In this document: positions 6,139 through 15,961 of the stretch, one piece after another
Position numbering within the stretch: the stretch's first letter is position 1
Layout of the letters: the number at the start of each line of letters is the position of its first letter
From: an uncultured Mycoplasmatota bacterium
Lineage (GTDB): Bacteria; Bacillota_I; Bacilli_A; RF39; UBA660
Assembly: GCA_947574215.1 (NCBI GenBank)
Contig: CANPIX010000008.1
Coordinates: forward strand, 1-44,875
Direction: 5' to 3'
Length of the DNA: 44,875 nt
Position numbers and translations under genes: made by a program
Notes under the pieces: generated by a model
What the model saw: only the letters and a program-made list of their open reading frames with translations
Told to the model about the DNA's origin: nothing
Database searches by the model: none

Positions 6139-8508
6139 TTATTTATCTCTTAACACTGCAGTAAAGTCGTTAGTTATTTTTTCGATAATGGCATTAAAGA
6201 CTTCCATAACTTCTTCTTCTTCCAAAGTTCTAGTATTGTCTTTAAATACAAGTTTGTAAGCAATTGATTTTTTCCCTTCACTAATTTCTGGGTATAAGTC
6301 AAATACTTCAACTGAATCTAGTATTCTTTTCCCTTCTTTTTTAATCGCATTTTTAATAGTTTCACTATCAATGGAATTATCCACAATAAAGGCAACGTCT
6401 TTATTTATTTCGGGATACTTATTGGCTTCTTTAAATTTAATTGGTTTCACGCTAGATTCATACAAATCTTTCATAGAAAATTCACAAACATAAATTTCTT
6501 CTTTTTTAAGGCTTGGATGAATTCTACCAATTGCACCAATTTTTTTACGATCCAAATAAATTCCGGCTGAAATACCAGGATGCAGACTATCTATTTCTTC
6601 TCTTACAAAAGTATAGCGATTTTTAAACCCTAAATAATCAAATAAATTTTCAACAATACCTTTTAATAAATAGAAATCCACCTTTATAGTATTTCTTTGC
6701 CATTCGTTTATTATATAATTCCCTTTCATTAATAGGGCAACTTTGGTAATTTCTTCAAAATCTTTATCATACGTTTTAGCAATTTCATAAAGGAGAATAT
6801 CTTTAACATTTCTTTTCTTATTGTAATCATAAGTGTTTAATAAAGAAGGAAGAATACTCGTACGTAAAATACTTTTATCAACACTCATAGCGTTTGGTAA
6901 CAATAAGTTTTCTCTTGTATCAAACTTAAAAAGTTTGGCCATTTCAGGACTTGTTAGTGTATAAGTTTTGCATTCGTTTAAACCTAAATTTCTTAAACGT
7001 TTGCTTATACTTTTACGTAAACCTACATCACCCACGTACTTTCCACAACGAGTTACTCCAGTTGGTAAAGTAGAAACTAAATTATGATAGCCATAAAGAC
7101 GACCAATTTCTTCTGCAATATCATTTACATTGGCATCGATATCTAGTCTTCGACTTGGAATCGTTACGGTAAATAAATCTTGATCCAAAGTATAAGAAAA
7201 TCCTAATCGGTCTAATTCTACGCCCATTTCTTTAGTATCTATCACAATACCAAGTATCCTATTAACATCTTCTGCTTTAAATGTAACTATTTTTGGAGTT
7301 TTATTTATAACGTCATGAGATAAAACTCCCCCGAGTACGGTAGCATCAGCGTATTTTTCTAGTAGATGACACGCTCTTTGGATTGCCATTTCAGTATATT
7401 CGTAACTTAAACCTTTTCCATAACGAATACTTGCTTCACTTTTCAAATTTAAATGAGCCGCTGTATTTCGTATACTTACAGCATCAAAAATAGCACTTTC
7501 AATTAAAATCGTTTTCGTAGTTTCATCCACTTCTGTATTTAATCCACCCATTACTCCAGCAATACAAACAGGACATACACCATCAGTGATAACAATATCA
7601 CTTTGTTTTAAAACCCTATCTTTGTTATCCAGTGTAGTAATGTTTTCATTATCTAAAGCATCACGAACCACTATTTTATCTCCTAATTTATCTTTATCAA
7701 AAAAGTGAAGAGGTTGCCCAAATTCAAGCATAACATAATTGGAAATATCAACAACATTATTAATGGAACGCATTCCAGCACTGGTTAATCTCTTTTTAAT
7801 AAACTCTGGAGATTCTCCTACTTTTACATTGGTAACCATCTTAGCAAGATAAAATGGACATTTATCCGTTTCAACTCTTAAAGAAAAGTATTTTTCTATA
7901 GAGTCGTTTTCTTCCTTAAAATCAAGACTTGGTAAAGCCACTTTTTTATTTAAGATGGAAGCAATTTCATAGGCAAAACCAATATGATAATAACAATCGT
8001 TATTTCTATGTTTATGAATATCAAGTTCATAAAGCGTATCGTCGTATCCTAAGTATTTTAAAGCGTCTACTCCAGTGGGAGCATTCTCATTTAACTCATG
8101 TATTCCTTTATTGTAATTTTCTTCAGTCTTTTCTTCTAAACCAAGTTCAAATAAAGCACAAATCATCCCATTTGATTCCACTCCACGTATAGTGCTTTTC
8201 TTGATTTCAAAATTTCCTGGTAATACAGCTCCAGGAAGAGCAACAATGACTTTTAATCCTTTGCGTACATTCGCGGCTCCACAAACAATTTGACTTTCTT
8301 CTTTTCCTATACGAACTTGACAAACATGTAAATGATCGCTATCAGGATGATTTACACATTCTAAAATTTCTCCAACTACCAAATGGTCAATATGATTGGT
8401 TATTACTTTTTCTACATTAATCCCTGCTTTGGTAATTTTAACCGCTAATTCCTTTAAATCTTCGTTTTGAATATCGATGTAATCACTTACCCACTCTAAA
8501 CTAATCAT
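6139..8508 (-). CDS. pheT: Phenylalanyl-tRNA synthetase beta subunit
   Basis: With PheS this protein forms the alpha2-beta2 enzyme that charges tRNA-Phe. From the ATG at 8508 it has 789 residues, normal for bacteria. The order is an N-terminal MISLEWVSDYIDI segment, an OB-fold tRNA-binding domain at about 40-150 (VGEILECVNHPDSDHLHVC), the B3/B4 editing region at about 200-370 (GMRSINNVVDISNYVMLE), B5 at about 400-475, the catalytic-like core (IGRLYGYHN), and a C-terminal ferredoxin-fold anticodon-binding domain from about 695 (KYPEINKDVAFIVD). The start at 8508 is chosen over one at 8529 because AGGAGA sits six bases before it. It overlaps the end of pheS by 8 bp, indicating coupled translation. 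Confidence 0.97.
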   Translation of the reverse strand: MISLEWVSDYIDIQNEDLKELAVKITKAGINVEKVITNHIDHLVVGEILECVNHPDSDHLHVCQVRIGKEESQIVCGAANVRKGLKVIVALPGAVLPGNFEIKKSTIRGVESNGMICALFELGLEEKTEENYNKGIHELNENAPTGVDALKYLGYDDTLYELDIHKHRNNDCYYHIGFAYEIASILNKKVALPSLDFKEENDSIEKYFSLRVETDKCPFYLAKMVTNVKVGESPEFIKKRLTSAGMRSINNVVDISNYVMLEFGQPLHFFDKDKLGDKIVVRDALDNENITTLDNKDRVLKQSDIVITDGVCPVCIAGVMGGLNTEVDETTKTILIESAIFDAVSIRNTAAHLNLKSEASIRYGKGLSYEYTEMAIQRACHLLEKYADATVLGGVLSHDVINKTPKIVTFKAEDVNRILGIVIDTKEMGVELDRLGFSYTLDQDLFTVTIPSRRLDIDANVNDIAEEIGRLYGYHNLVSTLPTGVTRCGKYVGDVGLRKSISKRLRNLGLNECKTYTLTSPEMAKLFKFDTRENLLLPNAMSVDKSILRTSILPSLLNTYDYNKKRNVKDILLYEIAKTYDKDFEEITKVALLMKGNYIINEWQRNTIKVDFYLLKGIVENLFDYLGFKNRYTFVREEIDSLHPGISAGIYLDRKKIGAIGRIHPSLKKEEIYVCEFSMKDLYESSVKPIKFKEANKYPEINKDVAFIVDNSIDSETIKNAIKKEGKRILDSVEVFDLYPEISEGKKSIAYKLVFKDNTRTLEEEEVMEVFNAIIEKITNDFTAVLRDK

Positions 8509-9553
8509 TGTCTTTCTCCTCTCTATCAAATGTACGTATTTCTCTTAGATCGGTATTGTAAAACGTTCGTATATCATTTACTCCATATTTTAACATCGCA
8601 AGTCGCTCAGCTCCAAATCCAAAAGCAAAGCCCGTCCAAACACTTGGATCATACCCACAATTTCTTAACACATTTGGATGGACTATACCTGCACCACTTA
8701 CTGTAATCCATCCCGTATTTTTACATAAACTACATCCTTTTCCTTTACAAGCAAAGCAAGAAATATCGGTTTCTACGGATGGCTCGGTGAATTGGTAATA
8801 ACTTGGACGAAATCTTGTTTCACAATCTTTGCCAAACAATTTTTTAAATACGACATCCATTGTTCCCTTTAAATCAGAAAGACTAACCTTTTTATCCACA
8901 AGTAATCCTTCAATTTGCATAAATTGATGAGAATGTGTAGCATCATCATCATCTCGTCGATACGTTTTTCCAGGACAAATCATTCTTACTGGTTTATTTC
9001 CACCAGCAGACAACATAGTTCTCGCTTGAACAGGAGAAGTTTGGCTACGAAGGAGTATTTCTTCGTCTTGCAGATAAAAAGTGTCCTGAGCATCTCTTGC
9101 TGGATGCCCTTTTGGAATATTCAAAAGTTCAAAATTAAACTTATCTTCTTCCACTTCAGGACCATCTACAACATCGTATCCCATAGACATAAAAACACTT
9201 TCCACTTCTTCTATAATACGTTCCAATATATTAGGAGAACCCATTGGAATTTTAGTACCAGGTAAAGTAATATCAATTTGCTCTTTATTTAATTTTTCCT
9301 TTAATTCTTCTTCAGTATAAAAATTAATTTTTTCTTCTAATTTTTCACTAATCTCTGTTTTCAATTCGTTTAAAACTTTACCAAATTCTTTTTTTTCTTC
9401 ATTATTTAATTCCTTTAAATAACTCGTAAGTTCATTAATAGGTCCTTTTTTACCCAAATAGATTACTTTAAGTTCACTTACTTCTTTTAAATTTTTAGAT
9501 TTGCTAATTTTTTCTAAAGCTTCTTGCTTTAAATTTTTTACTTTTTCTTTCAT
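8501..9553 (-). CDS. pheS: Phenylalanyl-tRNA synthetase alpha subunit
   Basis: This 350-residue class II synthetase subunit activates phenylalanine. An N-terminal coiled-coil arm (about 1-85) is followed by the catalytic core. Motif 2 is in MICPGKTYRRDDDDATHSHQ and motif 3 is GFAFGFGAERLAMLKYG. A small Cys cluster, CFACKGKGCSLC, is common in Firmicutes PheS and probably binds zinc. The ATG at 9553 is preceded by AGAAAGGAATTC. The gene is first in the pheS-pheT operon, about 30 bp behind the T-box terminator, so its transcription depends on uncharged tRNA-Phe. Confidence 0.97.
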   Translation of the reverse strand: MKEKVKNLKQEALEKISKSKNLKEVSELKVIYLGKKGPINELTSYLKELNNEEKKEFGKVLNELKTEISEKLEEKINFYTEEELKEKLNKEQIDITLPGTKIPMGSPNILERIIEEVESVFMSMGYDVVDGPEVEEDKFNFELLNIPKGHPARDAQDTFYLQDEEILLRSQTSPVQARTMLSAGGNKPVRMICPGKTYRRDDDDATHSHQFMQIEGLLVDKKVSLSDLKGTMDVVFKKLFGKDCETRFRPSYYQFTEPSVETDISCFACKGKGCSLCKNTGWITVSGAGIVHPNVLRNCGYDPSVWTGFAFGFGAERLAMLKYGVNDIRTFYNTDLREIRTFDREEKDND

Positions 9554-9586
9554 TTTCGAATTCCTTTCTACTATATAATTATCTTT

Positions 9587-9834
9587 AAAAAAAATCCCTT
9601 ACAAAAAATTGTAAGGGACGAAAAAGTTATTTTCCGTGGTACCACCCAAATTCTAGAAAAATTCTAGCACTTTATTTAGATTTAACGCATGCTTTACGAT
9701 TTAAACTCAAGTTTAGTGAATTTCAATTTATCCCTTATCTTTAAGTAGTCTCAGCGTATCCTACTTAATCTCTGTTTGAAGAAAGAATAAAACTACTAAA
9801 ATAAACTTTCAAACGTTTTATTAGAATAATTATA
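9587..9834 (-). ncRNA. T-box leader controlling pheST
   Basis: The minus strand contains the diagnostic T-box GGGTGGTACCACGG (about 9647-9634). It is followed by a strong terminator, TCCCTTACAA (9604-9595 side) paired with TTGTAAGGGA (9609-9618), and eight T at 9594-9587. Upstream is a long structured stem I region. A TTC triplet followed by A at 9720-9718 is the likely phenylalanine specifier. TATAAT at 9834-9829 is the probable -10 box, with a poor -35. Uncharged tRNA-Phe would pair with the specifier and the T-box bulge, stabilise the antiterminator and allow pheS transcription. The T-box and terminator are clear. The specifier assignment is moderately sure. Confidence 0.93.
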
Positions 9835-9941
9835 ACACATATTTTTTTAGAGAGAAATAGAATTGTTTCCATTATCCACTCAATTTAGAAATATATAAAT
9901 TCAATACATTGTATATAAAAAACAATGTTTTTATATCTATA

Positions 9942-10973
9942 TTATTTTAATTTAACTATAGAATCTAAATAATACGTATCGTCAATTTTTTTAAACTGAT
10001 ATTGGTAGCGATTTAATCTTCTACTATTTGTATTTAAATCTTCTTCGGTAACATCTGTAATTTCAGGTTCATACAAATTGTCAAATGTATAAAAACTGTT
10101 TTCACTTTCATTGTAAATAGTTGCATTCGTTAAAATGTATAAAACATCTCCTTCTTCATATATATCGTCAATTTCTTCTAAAATTTTATTGGATGCTGCC
10201 GAACATTTCGTATTCTCTGCAGTATATTTGTCTTTATCTTGGTTGTATTTAAAATTTAAACAATTGTATTGAAAAGAAACCGCTTTATAATTTACTAAAG
10301 ATCCAAATAGTTTTTCAAAAGCTTGTTTTAAATCTTTGCCTTCAACCGTAATATTTACAGAATTTGTTTTAATCTGCTTTGCACTTAACGTTTTATAAGC
10401 CAAATTTAAAAGTATAGAAGATTTTACTTCATTAATTCTTCTATCAGCACTGTATAGATAATAAGCACTCACATTATCTGCATTTAAAGTTAACTTAGTA
10501 TTCTCAAGTAAATAAGCGTAATTGGTTATATACCAATTTTTATCTTTCACTACTTCTGGTACTTGATCTTTAACACTCGTATCATTATTATTGTTCCCAT
10601 TTTCCAAAGAATAGCAATTTCCATCTCGTTCACATTGAGATTTCATAAAATTAAAATATTTTGCATCGTATAAACAATACCCAAAATACAAAATAAGTCC
10701 AAATAACACAGTTATAACTACGTCTCTTTTAAAAATAGAAAGATTTTTTCCTTTTAAAATACGTTTTTCTTCTTTTTTTACAATATCAGCCACTTCATTG
10801 TTAACATCTTCTAAAAGCTCTTGTTTTAAATCCTCTTTGTATTTTTTAGTATTATCAATAATAGTAGATTGGATTTCTTTATTTACTTCTTCTAATACTT
10901 TATTTTTTATTTCATGAAGTACCTCTTTTTTAATCGTGTCTTCATTCTTTTTTGAGAATTCATTTTTAGGCAT
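9942..10973 (-). CDS. Hypothetical single-pass membrane protein with N-terminal coiled coil
   Basis: I do not recognise this 343-residue protein. Residues 1-75 are highly charged helices (KKEVLHEIKNKVLEEVNKEI and similar), probably a cytoplasmic coiled coil. One membrane span lies at about 88-107 (VVITVLFGLILYFGYCLYDA). An extracellular domain of about 230 residues follows, with two cysteines close after the membrane (SQCERDGNCYS) and two more later (FQYNCLNFKY, NTKCSA). There is no signal-peptidase site, so a type II anchor is likely. The ATG at 10973 has the ribosome binding site GAGGGGGAA. It stands alone between the pheST leader and the rubrerythrin gene. Confidence 0.65.
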   Translation of the reverse strand: MPKNEFSKKNEDTIKKEVLHEIKNKVLEEVNKEIQSTIIDNTKKYKEDLKQELLEDVNNEVADIVKKEEKRILKGKNLSIFKRDVVITVLFGLILYFGYCLYDAKYFNFMKSQCERDGNCYSLENGNNNNDTSVKDQVPEVVKDKNWYITNYAYLLENTKLTLNADNVSAYYLYSADRRINEVKSSILLNLAYKTLSAKQIKTNSVNITVEGKDLKQAFEKLFGSLVNYKAVSFQYNCLNFKYNQDKDKYTAENTKCSAASNKILEEIDDIYEEGDVLYILTNATIYNESENSFYTFDNLYEPEITDVTEEDLNTNSRRLNRYQYQFKKIDDTYYLDSIVKLK

Positions 10974-11019
10974 AAAATTCCCCCTCTTTCCATGGGCGTA
11001 TTATAACATAAAAATATAA

Positions 11020-11044
11020 AAAAAGCACTATTTCGTACTTTTTT
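11020..11044 (-). terminator. Intrinsic terminator after rubrerythrin
   Basis: On the minus strand AAAAAGTAC and GTGCTTTTT form a short hairpin that overlaps the rubrerythrin stop at 11043. It is followed by a T-rich tail. Confidence 0.6.
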
Positions 11045-11582
11045 AATAATTTTCAGCTTTTAATTCCATAAAACTTTGTGGATGTTTGCAAACAGGACAA
11101 ACTACTGGTGCACTTTCCCCTACAGTGATATGCCCACAATTTCTACAAATCCAAACACGCTCTTCACCTTTTTGGAATACTAAATTAGCTTCAATATTAG
11201 AAACCAACTTCATGTATCTTTCTTCATGATGTTTTTCGATTTCTCCGACCATTTCAAAAAGATTTGCAATCTCTAGAAATCCTTCTTCTCTTGCCGTAGC
11301 AGCAAATTCTTTATACATTTCTGTCCATTCATAATTTTCACCTGTAGCTGCGTCTTTAAGATTTGTTAGTGTATCTGGAATATCTCCATCATGCAATGCT
11401 TTAAACCACAATTTGGCATGTTCCTTTTCATTATTAGCCGTTTCTTCAAAAATAGCAGCAATTTGCTCATAGCCTTCTTTTTTTGCTTTAGAAGCATAAT
11501 AAGTATATTTATTTCTCGCTTGACTTTCTCCCGCAAAAGCTGCCATTAAATTAGCTTCTGTTTTACTATTTTTTAATTCCAT
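11043..11582 (-). CDS. rbr: Rubrerythrin
   Basis: Rubrerythrins reduce hydrogen peroxide in anaerobes with electrons from rubredoxin or NADH-linked partners. This 179-residue protein has the two parts of the family. An N-terminal four-helix diiron domain carries the ligands in [37 protein letters not shown] and [12 protein letters not shown]-terminal rubredoxin-like iron site has WICRNCGH and VCPVCKHP. The length is normal. The gene has its own promoter and ends in its own terminator. It supports an anaerobic lifestyle for the host organism. No PerR-type operator is obvious. Confidence 0.96.
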   Translation of the reverse strand: MELKNSKTEANLMAAFAGESQARNKYTYYASKAKKEGYEQIAAIFEETANNEKEHAKLWFKALHDGDIPDTLTNLKDAATGENYEWTEMYKEFAATAREEGFLEIANLFEMVGEIEKHHEERYMKLVSNIEANLVFQKGEERVWICRNCGHITVGESAPVVCPVCKHPQSFMELKAENY

Positions 11583-11608
11583 TTTTATTACCTCTCTTTT
11601 CTACAAAT

Positions 11609-11637
11609 ATTATACAGATTTCTAAAATTAAAGTAAA
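11609..11637 (-). promoter_or_regulatory. Rubrerythrin promoter
   Basis: On the minus strand TTTACT (11637-11632) and TATAAT (11614-11609) are separated by 17 bp. A ribosome binding site (AGAGAGGTAA) follows before the ATG at 11582. Confidence 0.65.
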
Positions 11638-11705
11638 GATTTTTATTTATTATTTTTTTAACAAGAAATTAATGATATAATACTATAAATAAAGAAAGGT
11701 AATTT

Positions 11706-12392
11706 ATGATTAAAGAAAAGAAACAAGGAAATTTAATTATTATTTCTGGGACAACTTGTGCTGGAAAAGGAGCAGTCATTGATGCACTGCTCCAAAGAAA
11801 CACAAATTTATCTCTTTCCATTTCGTACACTTCTAGAAAAATGCGTGAAGGAGAAATCAATGGAAAAAATTATATATTTATTACAAAGAAAGAATTTGAA
11901 GCTAAAATTGAAAACAAGGAATTTTTAGAGTATGCGTACGTTCACAATAGTAATTATTATGGAACTCCAAAAGCAGAAATTAAGGAAAAATTAAACAATG
12001 GCCAAGATGTAATCTTAGAAATTGAAGTACAAGGGGCTATGAAAGTAAAAGAAATTTTTCCAGAAACTATTTTAATTTTTATCATGGCTCCAAGTATGGA
12101 AGAAGTAAAAAGAAGAATCAAAACAAGAGGCCAAGAAAACAACGAACAAATTATAAAACGATTTAAAACCGCTTACCAAGAAATTAACGAAATACCAAAA
12201 TACAATTATGTCGTAGTAAATGATAAAATTGAAAACGCTGTAAATAAAATCGAAGCCATTTTAATAAGTGAAAAGTGCCGTGTAGATCGTATTGAAGAAA
12301 TTGCGGTAGAAAATCAAGAAGAAATAATTCATGAATTTTTAATGGATAAAGAATTTAGTAATGTAAATCTTTATGAAAACAAATTAGACTAA
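11706..12392 (+). CDS. gmk: Guanylate kinase
   Basis: Guanylate kinase phosphorylates GMP to GDP with ATP. The 228-residue protein has the P-loop SGTTCAGKGAV at about residues 14-24, where Gram-positive enzymes usually read SGPSGVGKGTV. The GMP-binding region follows (SYTSRKMREGEINGKNYIF, corresponding to SVTTRxPRxGExxGxxYxF), then EYAYVHNSNYYGTP and LEIEVQGAMKVK. The lid has RIKTRGQEN. A C-terminal tail of about 30 residues beyond the usual end is acidic and of unknown role. It is one of few plus-strand genes here. The ATG at 11706 follows AGAAAGG at a normal distance. The variant P-loop keeps the essential Gly and Lys, so activity is expected. Confidence 0.93.
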   Translation: MIKEKKQGNLIIISGTTCAGKGAVIDALLQRNTNLSLSISYTSRKMREGEINGKNYIFITKKEFEAKIENKEFLEYAYVHNSNYYGTPKAEIKEKLNNGQDVILEIEVQGAMKVKEIFPETILIFIMAPSMEEVKRRIKTRGQENNEQIIKRFKTAYQEINEIPKYNYVVVNDKIENAVNKIEAILISEKCRVDRIEEIAVENQEEIIHEFLMDKEFSNVNLYENKLD

Positions 12393-12424
12393 AAAACTGT
12401 TCTTCAAAGAACAGTTTTTTAGTC
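12387..12424. terminator. Bidirectional terminator shared by gmk and the coiled-coil gene
   Basis: A perfect 18-bp inverted repeat (12387-12404 with 12407-12424) has a 2-bp centre, core CTGTTCTT / AAGAACAG, flanked by A and T runs on both strands. It contains both stop codons, TAA of gmk at 12390-12392 and TAA of the convergent gene at 12421-12419. Confidence 0.9.
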
Positions 12425-14158
12425 TTTTGTATTTGAATTACTATCTGCATAATCTCCAATAACAAAGTCATTAGATTCTTGCGAAATAGAATTTTCAAGA
12501 ACATTTTCATTTTCTTTAAGATTTTCTTCCGTTGGAAGTTCTTCTATAACACGATCCGTTTCTAATTCTTCTAAAGTTTCACTTATAGAAGCATTTGGAA
12601 AAACAAAACTTATTTCCTCTTTTGGATAAGCCATATTTGAATTGGCTGTACCCAAAGAAATTTCAATTTCATCGTAAATTTCGCTAGGTGTTTGCGTATA
12701 TTTTTGACGATGTTTTATATTTTTAACTGCTTCATCTAAGTCTTTTAATTTCTGCTTATCATTTTCTATGGCAAGAACATCTTTCGCCTTATTAACATTT
12801 TCTAGTAACAATTCCATAGTGCGAATTTCTTTTTTATGATTTTCTATTTCTTTTCCGAATAAAGCAATGTCTTCATTTTCAATTTTATACGCTTTATTAA
12901 TTAATATTTTTTGATCTTCTTTATAATGTTCGGCAATTTTTTTAACATCTTCAAGTTCTTTTTGCTTACTTTCATAAGCAGAAGCCAAAACTGCACGTCT
13001 TTTTGGAGTTTTATCTTCAGTTTCTGTTTCAATGATAATTTTGTATTCTGCCAATTCTTCTAAAAGTTGATTGTAAACACTTACTGTACTTTCCAAATGC
13101 TTAGTTATTTCTTTAAAAGAAACATTGTCAATGTATTGAATCTCTTCTTTTTTCACTTTAATCTTTTCTTCTAAAGAAGAAATCTCAGATTGTAAAAAAT
13201 GAATTCTTTCTTCTATAACTTCTGTGTCACCACTTGAATAATTTTTAGTATCTATTAAAGAAGCAAATTCATCTCTTGCCGTAGTTGCGGCTTCTTCTTC
13301 TTCTTGCAACATAGCGGTTAATTCATTACTACTTGGAATATCCATATAAGGTTTTGACTTAACAATTGTTACTAATTCTTGTAACTTTGCTAAAGCATTT
13401 GTATAATCTTCATTAATAATTAATTCTTTGGCTTCACTTGCAATCATAGCAGGATCTACCATAATTTCCAATTTTCTTTTTTCCAAATCCGAAATCTTTT
13501 TTTGCAATTCTAAAATACGCTTTTCATCTTGCTCTTTCAATTCTTCATCTATATAAGAAGTTGGATTGGATAAACTCGATTTTGTTTCGGCAAGCCTAAC
13601 CTTTTTATCCTCTAATTTCTTGTTCATTTCTTCCATAGCTAGGGTTAAATAATCTAAGCGTTCTAAGGCATCTGTATCTTTATTTTCTAAATCTTTTAAA
13701 AGTTTTAAAAGTTCTTCTATGCGATTATTTTCTTCACTTAAAAGTTGATTAAAATATTCTTTCGTTGAGGGCTCTAAAACAGTTTCCAAACGATTTCTTA
13801 AAGCATTTATATATTCATTACTAGATGCAATCTCCTCATTTGTTTTAGCAATTTGATCATGCAATTCTGTTTCTTGTAAAACAACTCCATCTATATCTTT
13901 TTGTAATTTTTTTATAGTTTTTTCTTGCTCTTTAATTTTCGATTCTAAACTTACTTTTATGTTTTCTTCTAATTGTTTATCCGTTACTTTAAAATATTTT
14001 TCACTGTCTTTTGCTTCACGATATATTGTTAATTGTTCTTTTAAATCAATAATTTCGGCTTCAATTTCTCTTTTTTCTGCTTTAGCAGTATCTACATTTG
14101 TCGTTGATTCCGACATTTCTTTTAAAATATCTATCTTTCTTAGTATTCCAGTTTGCAT
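12419..14158 (-). CDS. Long cytoplasmic coiled-coil protein, unknown function
   Basis: I do not recognise a family. The 579-residue protein is almost entirely acidic/basic helix with heptad-like patterns from about residue 25 to 480 (KAEKREIEAEIIDLKEQL, EKTIKKLQKDIDGV, ISSLEEKIKVKKEEIQYI). The last 100 residues are acidic, low-complexity and probably disordered. There is no signal peptide, no membrane segment and no Walker motif, so it is not an SMC protein. It is more like a scaffold or cytoskeletal filament protein. The ATG at 14158 has a purine-rich GGGAGTGG upstream. It is convergent with gmk and shares its terminator. Confidence 0.6.
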   Translation of the reverse strand: MQTGILRKIDILKEMSESTTNVDTAKAEKREIEAEIIDLKEQLTIYREAKDSEKYFKVTDKQLEENIKVSLESKIKEQEKTIKKLQKDIDGVVLQETELHDQIAKTNEEIASSNEYINALRNRLETVLEPSTKEYFNQLLSEENNRIEELLKLLKDLENKDTDALERLDYLTLAMEEMNKKLEDKKVRLAETKSSLSNPTSYIDEELKEQDEKRILELQKKISDLEKRKLEIMVDPAMIASEAKELIINEDYTNALAKLQELVTIVKSKPYMDIPSSNELTAMLQEEEEAATTARDEFASLIDTKNYSSGDTEVIEERIHFLQSEISSLEEKIKVKKEEIQYIDNVSFKEITKHLESTVSVYNQLLEELAEYKIIIETETEDKTPKRRAVLASAYESKQKELEDVKKIAEHYKEDQKILINKAYKIENEDIALFGKEIENHKKEIRTMELLLENVNKAKDVLAIENDKQKLKDLDEAVKNIKHRQKYTQTPSEIYDEIEISLGTANSNMAYPKEEISFVFPNASISETLEELETDRVIEELPTEENLKENENVLENSISQESNDFVIGDYADSNSNTKD

Positions 14159-14326
14159 ACTTAAGCCACTCCCTTTATTCTTATACTATTAACATAGTAA
14201 CACATGAAAATTCAATTTGCAATAGAAAAAATTAAATACAATCAAGCTTATTTAGAAAGTTTTTATCACTCATTTATTTAAAAATTGGAACTCTCTTAAA
14301 AGCACAAATTATATCAATTCGGAAAG

Positions 14327-14349
14327 ACAAAAAAGAAGATTTCTCTTCT
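14327..14349 (-). terminator. Intrinsic terminator after the large surface-protein gene
   Basis: AGAAGA (14334-14339) and TCTTCT (14344-14349) form a hairpin with a TTTC loop. On the minus strand it is followed by TTTTTT. It lies 11 bp past the stop at 14360. Confidence 0.7.
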
Positions 14350-14359
14350 AATTGTAAAT

Positions 14360-15937
14360 TTATTTTTTAGTTAATAAAAATGGTTCTTCAATAGATCCTA
14401 CTCCACCACTTATATTTACATCAGAAGTAAGATACAATACAGGTCGTGCAAATATATTATCTATATATACATAATCGCTGCTTACAAGACCCGTTGGACG
14501 CAATGACATGACACCATCTGCATAAGTAGTTCGTTGCGTAATAGTCCATTCATGATTTCCTGTATACATCCAATTTTCTTTAAAACAATTATTTTTATTG
14601 TAATCATTTAAACTTTTGGTTAAACAAGTGGTTCTAACATCGCCTCCAACCGCATAACCATAATCGCTTGGATACATGAGAGTAATATAGCCTAACCACG
14701 TTGTTGGCCTTCCACTATAAACTTTGGTTCCTCTTTCAGCCGTATACAACGTTTTAGTGGAAGCTATTGGTGTTGAATGACCTCCAAGGCTCCACAAAAC
14801 TTTACTTATTAATTTTTGTGATTCCTCAGTTAAACTGTCATAATATTCGCCATTTAAATAAGTCTGCAAACCGCTTTTTCGCCAATCATTATTTTTAAGG
14901 GTTTTACTTCCACTCCAATATTTGCTACCAATATTCTCCGCTCTAATAATCTTCATTCTTGTTTCTTTATTTCCATTTTCATCTTCTATATTGTTCATCC
15001 AACCTATGATTCTCCACATTTCCTCATTAAACAAAACATAATTATTTGGATTTGCTCCAATATATCTTAAATTATTATCTAGCGTCTCGTCATAGGCTAA
15101 TTGACCTATCTCTATTCCTTCTTGAATCGGATCTTTTTTAAAATTAATGGTACAAGTCACATTGTATTCTAAATTTTCTTCTACATCTAAACTCCATGTT
15201 TCTATATTCCACTTTCGTTCTTTTTCATCATCGCATTTTACTTCTACTGCGTACCCTTCTTCTTTTTTCGGAATATCTATAACATTTTCTCCATCTACCA
15301 CAAAATTATAATACAATCTTGGACCCTCATAACTCGCTTCAAAACCTATATTGATTGTAAAAGATTTTCCTTGTTCTTCATTTTGATTTTTCTCATCGTT
15401 TAAATATTCTACAATTAAATAATACGTTGTATCTGTTTTAGCGGTTACATCTATTTCGATGGTTACTACTTCACGTCCATTAAAAATACCTTCTTTTATT
15501 ACGGTTCCTAATTCATTTGTATTACAATTCATTTTATCATAATATTTACCATCTTCAATTGTTGGTTTTGGGCTTTCACATACATCATTTGAGTTTATTG
15601 AGCTATTTTCAACAGCATACAGATTATATTTTACATGATTTTTAAAATCAACCACATTGGGCATGAGTATTATACTTGCTTTTATTGGCTTTGCCGTCTC
15701 AGGCCCACTTCCTGTTACCTTTACTGTTTTTAAAATTTTATTACCTGGATACATTCCTTTTGCTTCTACTTTTTCACCCAAATCCATAGTTGCACTAGCT
15801 AAAACAACTGCAGTCATTTCCAAATTTTTATCACCTTTTTGATTAATATTGGATGTAAAATAAGCAAAAGAGACTCCTAACGTTATTAAAAAAAGTATTA
15901 GTATCTCGATAGCTCCCGTTACAATTTTTTTCTTCAC
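14360..15937 (-). CDS. Secreted/anchored surface protein with SFAYF anchor and DUF6273-like C-terminal domain
   Basis: The 525-residue protein starts with a basic stretch and a hydrophobic span (ILILFLITLGVSFAYFTSN), the SYAYF-type export signal also seen at 1-136 and 42748-43359. Residues 40-200 form a beta-rich domain, with a cysteine pair near 120-140. A second beta domain covers about 205-270. The C-terminal 240 residues (EMWRIIGWMNN, DWRKSGLQTYLNG, FARPVLYLTSDVNISGG) match the domain often labelled DUF6273 in gut Firmicutes surface proteins. Function is unknown, probably cell-surface or adhesive. The start is GTG at 15937 behind AAAGTAGGA. The divergent neighbour is a ribbon-helix-helix protein and the promoter lies under palindromes. 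Confidence 0.75.
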   Translation of the reverse strand: MKKKIVTGAIEILILFLITLGVSFAYFTSNINQKGDKNLEMTAVVLASATMDLGEKVEAKGMYPGNKILKTVKVTGSGPETAKPIKASIILMPNVVDFKNHVKYNLYAVENSSINSNDVCESPKPTIEDGKYYDKMNCNTNELGTVIKEGIFNGREVVTIEIDVTAKTDTTYYLIVEYLNDEKNQNEEQGKSFTINIGFEASYEGPRLYYNFVVDGENVIDIPKKEEGYAVEVKCDDEKERKWNIETWSLDVEENLEYNVTCTINFKKDPIQEGIEIGQLAYDETLDNNLRYIGANPNNYVLFNEEMWRIIGWMNNIEDENGNKETRMKIIRAENIGSKYWSGSKTLKNNDWRKSGLQTYLNGEYYDSLTEESQKLISKVLWSLGGHSTPIASTKTLYTAERGTKVYSGRPTTWLGYITLMYPSDYGYAVGGDVRTTCLTKSLNDYNKNNCFKENWMYTGNHEWTITQRTTYADGVMSLRPTGLVSSDYVYIDNIFARPVLYLTSDVNISGGVGSIEEPFLLTKK

Positions 15938-15961
15938 TAGTATTCCTACTTTCTATTATTT

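Noticed and set aside
7929-9265. Plus-strand open frames across pheT and pheS
   Set aside because: They are shadows of the highly conserved synthetase genes on the other strand.
9895-9935. Inverted repeat ACATTG...CAATGT as terminator of the 343-residue gene
   Set aside because: The T run follows on the plus strand, where no gene ends; on the minus strand the tail is not T-rich.
12419-14158. SMC or RecN-like ATPase
   Set aside because: The protein is coiled coil only. It has no Walker A, signature or Walker B motif at either end.
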